Source: JACVRM01 sp963839815 (GTDB taxonomy: Bacteria > Actinomycetota > Thermoleophilia > Gaiellales > Gaiellaceae). Taken from it: a stretch of DNA of 64,000 nucleotides. Positions 57,901-64,000 of this stretch are shown here, piece after piece (positions within the stretch are counted from its first letter, which is position 1; the number at the start of each line of letters is the position of its first letter). The translations under genes and the position numbers were made by a program. The DNA lies in NCBI GenBank assembly GCA_963839815.1, contig CAWIWF010000006.1, positions 620,001 to 684,000 on the forward strand, in the 5' to 3' direction. The notes beneath the pieces are model-generated. The model was not told the origin of the DNA, searched no databases, and saw only the letters and a program-made list of their open reading frames with translations.

Positions 57901-60756
57901 ATGGAACCTGCGCGGGTCGCACTCGACGGGACGGAGCCCGAGCCTGCCGAAGGCGGCGACGGGGCGACGCGCGACCATCCTTCCGGGCCCGCGCCTTCCA
58001 GCGACCTCGGGTCGACCGCGGCCATCATCGGGCGGAGCCGGGAGCTGGCCGCGGTCGCCGCCTTTGCGCACGCCGATGCCTCGCACGGCGGGCTCGTCCT
58101 CTCCGGAGACCCCGGTATCGGCAAGACGACGCTCTGGCAGGCGACGGCCGCCCTTGCACGCGCCGGCGGGCTGCGCGTGCTGTCGGCGCGCCCGGCCGAG
58201 ACAGAGACGCGGCTCTCCTACGCAACCCTCACCGACCTGCTCGACGGCGTCGCCGACGAGGCGCTGCCGGCGCTGCCGGCGCCGCAGCGGCGCGCCCTTC
58301 AGGTCGCGCTGCTGCGGGCAGACGTGCCGGACACGCCCCCGGAGCCGCGCGCGATCGCGGTTGGGCTGCTCAACGCCTTGCGTGCCCTCGCCGCGCGGGA
58401 GCCGCTGATGGTCGCGATCGACGACGTCCACTGGCTCGATGCCTCATCTGCGGAGGCTCTGACGTTCGCAGCGCGACGACTGGGCGATGAGCCGATCCGC
58501 TTTCTGCTGGCGAGACGCCCTGGCACGGTATCCCCGCTCGAGCGCGCGCTGGCGGACCGGGGGCTCATGCACCTCGATGTCGGTCCGCTGAGCGCGGGCG
58601 CCACCCGGCGCATCCTCTACGACCGGCTGGGTCTGGTCCTTCCCCGCCGGGTGCTCCGCCGGGTCTTCGAGGCCGCGCACGGCAACGCGCTTTTCGCACT
58701 CGAGCTCGGGCGGACACTCGTAGGGAGAGACCCTGCGAAGCTCGACGATGATGTTCGGGTCCCCGACGAGGTCGAGGATCTGCTCGGGACGCGGATCGCC
58801 GGGCTGCCAGCCTCGGTGCGACGCGTCCTCCTCGCGGTCGCGCTGAGCGCGGACCTGCGGCCGTCACAGCTCGTCGAGGTGGCAGGGCCCAACGCGATCG
58901 CGGCAGCCGAGGAGGCCGGCGTGCTGGTCATTGGCACCGACCGTGTGCGCCCCTCACATCCCCTCCTGGCGGCGGCGGCGAAAGCAGCGTCGGCCGACGA
59001 CGAGCGGCGGGAGCTGCACCGGTCGCTCGCCGGCGTCGTCGGTGAGGAGGAACGACGCGTGAGGCATCTAGCGCTCGCCGCCTCGCGGCCAGACACCCGG
59101 CTCGCAGCAAGAGTCGCCGCCGCGGCGTCGGGCGCAGCCGCGCACGGCCGGACGGAGGATGCGGTCGAGCTGGCTGACGAGGCTCTCCGGTTGACGCCCG
59201 CCACGGCTGCGTGCAGAGCCGAGCACGTGCTCGCGCTCGGCGAGTACCTGCTCGTGGCAGGCGAGCCGCAGCGCGTTGAGGATCTGCTGGCACCGGAGCT
59301 CGCTCGGCTTCCTCCAGGGAGTGCCCGGGCGCGCGCGCACCTCCTGCTGGCTCACGAGAGCCGATTGCCGATCTCGCACGTCTCTGAGTGTGAGACGCAC
59401 CTGCAGCGGGCCCTCGCCGAGAGCACCGATGACCCCGCCCTGCGGGCCACGGTGATGGCACGCATCGCGCGGTACGCCGCCGTCGTCCGTGTCGAACGGA
59501 TCGCAGAGGCGGAGGCCACGGCGCTGGAGGCGCTGCCGGCGGCCGAAGTCGCAGGTCAGAAGGTCCTCCACGAGGTGGTGCGCGGGCTCAGCTGGGCGCG
59601 CAGCCTGCGCGGCCAGCCGCTGGACGACCTGGTCGAGCGCTACCGCCCGCAGCCGGGGGACAGCGCGCCGCTCTCACGCATGCTCGAGTGGATCGCGGCC
59701 GAGCAGTTGGTGAGCCGAGGCCAGCTGAAGCCGGCAGAGCGGCTCATGCGTCGTCAGCTCGAGCTAGCGGAGGAGCGCGGGGAGGCCTGGTCGTCGGTGC
59801 GACTGCGCCTCGGTCTCTGTGAGTTGCACCTACGCGCGGGGAACTGGGGCGAGGCGCTGCGACTGCTCGACGAGTGGGCACAGTCGGCGGAGCGCGAGCT
59901 GCTGACCGCGCCTGCCTCCGAGCGCTGTCACGCCCTGCTCGCGCTGGGGCGCGGCGAGGCCCCCGAGGCCGAGCGCTGGGCCGTGGCCGCGATCGCCGAG
60001 AGCGAGGCCAAGGGGCTCGGCTGGGATCGGCTCGAAGCACTCCGGGTGCGCGGCGTCGCCGCGCTGCTCGGCCACCAGCCTGCACTGGCGGCCGTCAGTC
60101 TGCGCGCGGTCTGGGATCACACGGAGCGCGAGGGGGTGGAGGAGCCTGGCGCGTTCCCGGTCGCGCCGGACCTCGTCGAGGCGCTGGCCGAGCTCGGCGA
60201 GCGTGACGAGGCCGCGGCCGTGACCGTCCGTCTGCGCGCGCTGGCTGAGGCACAGTCGCACCCGTGGGCCCTGGTCTCGACGGCCCGCTGCGCCGCATTG
60301 GTGCGGCTCGTCTCCGGCACGTTCGACCCGGAGGCGGCGGAGCAGCTCGCGCAGGCGGCGGCGGGTTACGACGCGCTGGGGCTTCGCTTCGACGGAGCCA
60401 GGACGCTGCTCGTCCTGGGCCGGACCGCCCGCAGGCACAGAAAGTGGGGCGTGGCCCGCGGCTGGCTCGAGCAGGCGACGGCGTCGTTCGAGGCGCTGGG
60501 ATCGCCCGGCTGGGCCGAGCAGGCGCGCTCGGAGCTGGCCCGCGTGGGGGCCCGCCGACCATCGGTCTCGGGCTCGCTCACCCCCGCCGAGGGGCGCGTG
60601 GCCGAGCTCGCCGCCTCAGGGCGCTCGAACAAGGAGATCGCGGGCGAGCTGTTCGTCGGCGTGCACACCGTCGAGGTTCACCTCTCGCACGTCTACGCGA
60701 AGCTCGGCATTCGCTCGCGCACGCAGCTTGCAAACCGCCTCGTCGGTCGCGCCTGA
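57901..60756 (+). CDS. Large LuxR-family (LAL/MalT-type) ATP-binding transcriptional regulator
   Basis: 951 residues. N-terminal AAA/STAND ATPase: Walker A SGDPGIGKTTLWQAT near residue 70, Walker B LMVAIDDVHWLDASSAEALT near 170. A long middle of helical, TPR-like repeats. C-terminal LuxR HTH at ~893-948: LTPAEGRVAELAASGRSNKE and HTVEVHLSHVYAKLGIRSRT. ATG 57901 has GGGGAAG at a good distance; GTG 57856 lies in a palindrome. Likely activates the secreted-protein genes that follow; inducer unknown. Confidence 0.9.
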   Translation: MEPARVALDGTEPEPAEGGDGATRDHPSGPAPSSDLGSTAAIIGRSRELAAVAAFAHADASHGGLVLSGDPGIGKTTLWQATAALARAGGLRVLSARPAETETRLSYATLTDLLDGVADEALPALPAPQRRALQVALLRADVPDTPPEPRAIAVGLLNALRALAAREPLMVAIDDVHWLDASSAEALTFAARRLGDEPIRFLLARRPGTVSPLERALADRGLMHLDVGPLSAGATRRILYDRLGLVLPRRVLRRVFEAAHGNALFALELGRTLVGRDPAKLDDDVRVPDEVEDLLGTRIAGLPASVRRVLLAVALSADLRPSQLVEVAGPNAIAAAEEAGVLVIGTDRVRPSHPLLAAAAKAASADDERRELHRSLAGVVGEEERRVRHLALAASRPDTRLAARVAAAASGAAAHGRTEDAVELADEALRLTPATAACRAEHVLALGEYLLVAGEPQRVEDLLAPELARLPPGSARARAHLLLAHESRLPISHVSECETHLQRALAESTDDPALRATVMARIARYAAVVRVERIAEAEATALEALPAAEVAGQKVLHEVVRGLSWARSLRGQPLDDLVERYRPQPGDSAPLSRMLEWIAAEQLVSRGQLKPAERLMRRQLELAEERGEAWSSVRLRLGLCELHLRAGNWGEALRLLDEWAQSAERELLTAPASERCHALLALGRGEAPEAERWAVAAIAESEAKGLGWDRLEALRVRGVAALLGHQPALAAVSLRAVWDHTEREGVEEPGAFPVAPDLVEALAELGERDEAAAVTVRLRALAEAQSHPWALVSTARCAALVRLVSGTFDPEAAEQLAQAAAGYDALGLRFDGARTLLVLGRTARRHRKWGVARGWLEQATASFEALGSPGWAEQARSELARVGARRPSVSGSLTPAEGRVAELAASGRSNKEIAGELFVGVHTVEVHLSHVYAKLGIRSRTQLANRLVGRA

Positions 60757-60821
60757 GCGCGATAAAAGATTGAGGGTTTCCGGTATTTCGCCGGTGGGGG
60801 GCCGCCGCCTACCGTCGATCC

Positions 60822-61151
60822 GTGGCCGAGTTCCTCGTCGAGCTCTATGTCTCGCAGGCAGAGGCGGCGGTCGCCGTCGAGCGCGACGAGCAGGCCCGCG
60901 CAAGCGCCGAAGAGCTTGCCGCGGAGGGGCTGCCGATCGCCTACGTGCGGTCGATCTTCGTGCCGGAGGACGAGACGTGCCTCCTGCTCTACGAAGCCGC
61001 CTCAGGCGAAGCGGTGCGCGAGGCTATGACCCGAGCTGGACTCCCCTTCGAGCGAATCGCGGAGGTCGTGAGCTCGGCTCTCGGTGACGAGCGCTCCACG
61101 TCCAATGGCGCCGCCGCGCGGCGTCGAACCCCCCACAGGAGGTCACCATGA
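60822..61151 (+). CDS. DUF4242-like small protein
   Basis: 109 residues from GTG 60822. FLVELYVSQAEAAVAVERDE ... PIAYVRSIFVPEDETCLLLY and EAVREAMTRAGLPFERIAEV match the ferredoxin-like family recalled as DUF4242. A basic C-terminal tail may be an unrelated extension. Overlaps the next gene's ATG by 4 bases. Function unknown. Confidence 0.7.
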   Translation: MAEFLVELYVSQAEAAVAVERDEQARASAEELAAEGLPIAYVRSIFVPEDETCLLLYEAASGEAVREAMTRAGLPFERIAEVVSSALGDERSTSNGAAARRRTPHRRSP

Positions 61152-61714
61152 AGGATGTCATCAAGCGGCGGCGCTGGACGATCTTGATCGGGCTCGCCGC
61201 CCTCGCCGGAGTCACGGCAGTTGCCTCGGCGGCAATCCCCGACGGCAGCGGCGTGATTCACGGCTGTTACAAGAAGGATGGGCGCCTGCGCGTCATCGAT
61301 ACGGCGACGGACAGTGCAAGAACGACGAGACGGCGCTGAGCTGGAACCAGCAGGGCGCGCAGGGGCCGCAGGGTGAGACGGGCGCCCAGGGGCCGGCGGG
61401 GCCTCAGGGGCCGACCGGACCCCCTGGCTCGGCTGGCGTGAGCGGCTGGGAGCTCGTCCGGGTGGACTTCCCGCTCCCGTCTGGCACGCCCGGCACCGCG
61501 CAGTCCAACTTCGCCGGCTGCCCGGCCGGGAAGAAGGTGCTCGGCGGCGGTGTCACGACGACGGACTGGGTCGACTCGACGGTTCGCTACTCCGGCCCGA
61601 ACACTGTCGGAACGGCCTGGCACGTGATCATCCAGCACACGGCCGGCGGTGACTCCCCCCACGACGAAGCGACCACGGCCCGTCTCTACGCGCATCTGCG
61701 CATACGTGGACTAG
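61148..61714 (+). pseudogene. Secreted collagen-like protein with two compensating frameshifts
   Basis: Opens with signal/anchor WTILIGLAALAGVTAVASAA and SGVIHGCYKKDGRLRVIDTA. Near 61312 one base is missing (ACAGTGC for AGCTGC); the next frame reads CKNDETALSWNQQGAQGPQG with nine Gly-x-y triplets, then a beta domain (FAGCPAGKKVLGGGVTTTDW). Near the C6 run at 61654-61659 one extra C shifts back to the original frame, giving the expected end STRICAYVD and TAG at 61712-61714. Family: spore- or surface-associated collagen-like proteins. Two indels that cancel suggest assembly errors or a sloppy gene. Confidence 0.75.
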
Positions 61715-61723
61715 GAGGCGACC

Positions 61724-63007
61724 GTGAGACCACTCTCGTTCATCCTTGCGCTCGCCTCCTCGGCGGTCGTCCTGGCGGTTGCCGGGGCGGCGGGCGCGGG
61801 CCCCGGCGACAACGCCGTCGTTCACTGGAACAACGTGGCCACGACGACATTGCTCAGGGCGAATCCACCACTGCCGGCGCCGCAGACGCAGACGCCATCG
61901 TCCGCCGCGCTCTACCTCGCGATCGTGCAGGCGGCGGTCTACAACGCAACGATGGCGATCGAGGGCACGCACGCGTTGTACCGCTCCTCACTCACCGCGC
62001 CGTCCGGCGCCTCGGTCGACGCTGCGGTCGCAGCCGCCGCACGTGACGTGCTCGTCACGTACCGGGCCGACCAGGCAGGAGCGGTCGACGGGGAGTACGC
62101 CGCTGCGCTCGCCGCGATCCCGGACGGCCAGGCCAAGGAGGACGGGATCGCCGCCGGGCGGGCCGCAGCGGCTGAGATGCTCGCCAGGTGGGACGGCGAC
62201 GGGCCAATGGACACGAGCGTTCCGGGGCCTCCCGACGGCGACGAGCCCGGCGAGTGGAAGCGAACATCCGGCCCCAACGCGGTCACACCCTGGACGGCGC
62301 AGGCGACGCCGTTCCTCCTCGAGTCGCCTGACCAGTTCCGGCCGCATGGCCCGACCAAGCTCACGAGCGGCACGTACGCGGACGAGCTCGAGGAGGTTCG
62401 ACTCTACGGCGCCGCCGCCGGTTACCCGGGGCTCCTGCGAGACGACGAGCAGACGGAGATCGCGAGGTTCTGGACGGAGAACACCGTCGGTCAGTACAAC
62501 CGGGCGCTCCGCGGGCTCGCCGGCGAGCGTGGCCTGTCCACAGGGGAGGCGGCGCGCCTCTTCGCCATGACCGCTCTCACGGGCGCCGACGCGATGATCA
62601 CCTGCTGGAACACGAAGTACCACTACCTCGGCTGGCGGCCGGTGACGGCGATCCGCGAGGCCGACACGGACGGCAACGAGCACACGGCCGTCGATCCGGA
62701 CTGGGTGCCACTGTCGGTTACCTCGAACCACCCTGAGCACACGAGCGGCCACGCCTGCCTTACGGGCGCGACCGGCCGCGCGCTCAGCAAGTTCCTCGGC
62801 ACCAAGAAGATCGACTTCACCATCGACGCGACGATTGACGGCGAGCAGGTCGACCATCACTTCGCGACGGTCAAGGATCTGCAGAGCGAGGTCGAGAACG
62901 CGCGTATCTACGGCGGTGACCACTTTCGCACCGGCGGAGCAGCCGGCACGGAGGCTGGAGTGGCCAGTGCGGCGTGGTCGCTGAAGCGCTTCTTCCGAAA
63001 GACCTGA
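61724..63007 (+). CDS. Vanadium-dependent haloperoxidase / PAP2-family secreted protein
   Basis: 427 residues. Signal peptide FILALASSAVVLAVAGAAGA. Helical domain with the phosphate/vanadate site pieces in order: KYHYLGWRPVTAIREAD (Lys, Arg), NHPEHTSGHACLTGATGRAL (Ser-Gly-His), and ARIYGGDHFRTGG (Arg, His). Haloperoxidases oxidise halides with H2O2; related proteins are acid phosphatases, and sequence alone does not decide. GTG 61724, nine bases after the collagen-like gene. Probably exported. Confidence 0.85.
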   Translation: MRPLSFILALASSAVVLAVAGAAGAGPGDNAVVHWNNVATTTLLRANPPLPAPQTQTPSSAALYLAIVQAAVYNATMAIEGTHALYRSSLTAPSGASVDAAVAAAARDVLVTYRADQAGAVDGEYAAALAAIPDGQAKEDGIAAGRAAAAEMLARWDGDGPMDTSVPGPPDGDEPGEWKRTSGPNAVTPWTAQATPFLLESPDQFRPHGPTKLTSGTYADELEEVRLYGAAAGYPGLLRDDEQTEIARFWTENTVGQYNRALRGLAGERGLSTGEAARLFAMTALTGADAMITCWNTKYHYLGWRPVTAIREADTDGNEHTAVDPDWVPLSVTSNHPEHTSGHACLTGATGRALSKFLGTKKIDFTIDATIDGEQVDHHFATVKDLQSEVENARIYGGDHFRTGGAAGTEAGVASAAWSLKRFFRKT

Positions 63008-63019
63008 TTGGGGAGGGCC

Positions 63020-63055
63020 GAGAGCCCGGGGCCGCACGCGCGGACCCGGGCTCTC
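63020..63055. terminator. Hairpin after haloperoxidase gene
   Basis: GAGAGCCCGGG (63020-63030), 14-base loop, CCCGGGCTCTC (63045-63055). Perfect 11-bp stem just after the stop; also serves the convergent UvrC-like gene. Confidence 0.65.
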
Positions 63056-63102
63056 GTGCGCCCGGCCTGCGGCGTTGGCGCACGCGTTGACCGCCCAGGC
63101 GC

Positions 63103-64000
63103 CTACACCTGGCCGCGTCCGGCGGACAGGCCGCGCGCGGCGCCGTTGGGCCGTACCTCGGCCGTCGGTCTGGAAGCCGCGTGAGCCTTCGCCAGAACGT
63201 CGGTCGCGTCCGTGTCCAGCGGCAGCACCTTCAGCTCGGGCGGTGGGCGGCGGGCGAAGCCGTCGAGGAGCACGAGCTCTTCTGCCTCCTCGGGCGTGAG
63301 CGTCGCCAGAGGCTCGAGGCAGCGGACCCGGACGATCTCTGCGCGCACGTCCGCCGGCAGCCGGACGGTCACGACCCGTCCGCCGCAGGCGAGCACGGCG
63401 GCGCCGGGCGCGACCACGCAGACCTCGAGCCGGCGGAGGCGGTCGAGCCGGCGCAGGCGGTCGACGACGTGCTCGACGGCCTCGATGCGGTCGCGCAGCC
63501 TGGCCGCCTCCTCGTAGCGGAGCGAGTCGGAGAGGTGCGCGAGCCGCTCTCGCATGCGCGGCAGCGGCCCGTCGCGGAGGAGCGCGTCAAGCTCCGCCGG
63601 CGTGGCGGTGGAGAGCGCGCGGGCCGCGAGCGAGGCCCGGCGGCGGCTGGCGATCGGGCCGAGCGGCGTTGGCGTCTTCGTGACGACGAGCTCGTCGCCG
63701 CGGCGGCGCAGGTAGTGGCCGTGCTCCTTGCGGCGGCTGCGGGAGTTCGCGGGTGGCTGCAGCTCGCGGATCAGCTGCAGCTCTTCCCAGGCGGCCTCGA
63801 GCTCGGACGGGAGCTCGCGCCACTCGATTCGCTCGAGCGCCTGCAGCGCAGCCTCGACCGACGGCCGCTGGCGCTCGCTCTGGAAGTACGTCCGCAGCCG
63901 GGCGCGGAGGTCCCGGGCGCGGCCGACGTAGAGCACCTGCTCGTGGCGGTCGCGGAAGAGGTAGACGCCGGGGCGGGTGGGGGCGCCGTGGGCGAGTCGC
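63103..64000 (-). CDS. GIY-YIG nuclease / UvrC-like protein (likely C-terminal part of a DEDD exonuclease fusion)
   Basis: Runs off the right edge; about 299 residues seen. From the edge: GIY-YIG core PGVYLFRDRHEQVLYVGRAR, DLRARLRTYF, a middle region ELQLIRELQPPANSRSRRK, the UVR-type helix LRYEEAARLRDRIEAVEHVV, and a C-terminal domain ending near PRPNGAARGLSAG. In actinobacteria this arrangement usually follows an N-terminal DEDDh exonuclease, as in Cho-like proteins; that part would lie beyond the window. Role: DNA repair incision. A decayed copy is at 57065-57785. Confidence 0.85.
   Translation of the reverse strand, partial: RLAHGAPTRPGVYLFRDRHEQVLYVGRARDLRARLRTYFQSERQRPSVEAALQALERIEWRELPSELEAAWEELQLIRELQPPANSRSRRKEHGHYLRRRGDELVVTKTPTPLGPIASRRRASLAARALSTATPAELDALLRDGPLPRMRERLAHLSDSLRYEEAARLRDRIEAVEHVVDRLRRLDRLRRLEVCVVAPGAAVLACGGRVVTVRLPADVRAEIVRVRCLEPLATLTPEEAEELVLLDGFARRPPPELKVLPLDTDATDVLAKAHAASRPTAEVRPNGAARGLSAGRGQV

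Overview
The window is very GC-rich, gene-dense DNA with many GTG starts and 4-base stop/start overlaps. It carries a coenzyme F420 block, heme genes of the actinobacterial type, NarL- and LuxR-type regulators and a heliorhodopsin. This points to an actinobacterium, most likely an uncultured Thermoleophilia/Gaiellales-like lineage; that placement is inference from gene content. No tRNA, rRNA, CRISPR array, insertion sequence or prophage was seen.

Region 1 (1-20.4 kb) is a surface-glycan locus. It holds a sugar aminotransferase (cut by the left edge), GDP-mannose 4,6-dehydratase, two methyltransferases, six soluble glycosyltransferases, two large tandem GT-C-like membrane proteins, and the Wzm/Wzt exporter. 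The two exporter halves are split by an immunoglobulin-like protein gene and by the heme genes hemE and hemH. Expected logic: nucleotide sugars are made, assembled on a lipid carrier at the cytoplasmic face, exported by Wzm/Wzt, and perhaps further modified outside by the GT-C proteins.

Region 2 (20.6-33.2 kb) begins with a PolX/PHP protein whose polymerase active site looks destroyed while its PHP site is intact. It is followed by cofC-cofD-npdG-cofE (F420 synthesis and use), several small enzymes, a frameshifted glcD-like oxidase, a LysE exporter, a heliorhodopsin (Schiff-base Lys240, counterion Glu106), and an ArsR regulator divergent from a split transketolase across only 33 AT-rich bases.

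Region 3 (33.2-47 kb) is a mosaic of small genes: a DEAD-box helicase with a long leader, an L,D-transpeptidase, a membrane HEAWH protein, transporters, cupins, a GNAT, a hemolysin III protein, carbonic anhydrase and secreted proteins. Region 4 (47-64 kb) holds a NarL-type two-component pair, three paralogous cupins around an aminoglycoside-adenylyltransferase-like gene, an aminotransferase/cupin/SDR run, a TetR/methyltransferase divergent pair, a large LuxR (LAL) regulator, a collagen-like secreted protein and a vanadium haloperoxidase-like protein. It also has two copies of a GIY-YIG/UvrC-like gene, one decayed and one running off the right edge.

Five otherwise well-conserved genes are interrupted by single-base frameshifts (about 29.13, 32.38, 54.19, 57.56, 61.31 and 61.66 kb). 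Indels in the assembly or early decay are both possible. Boundaries and functions are read from translated sequence and motif recognition only; no database search was run.
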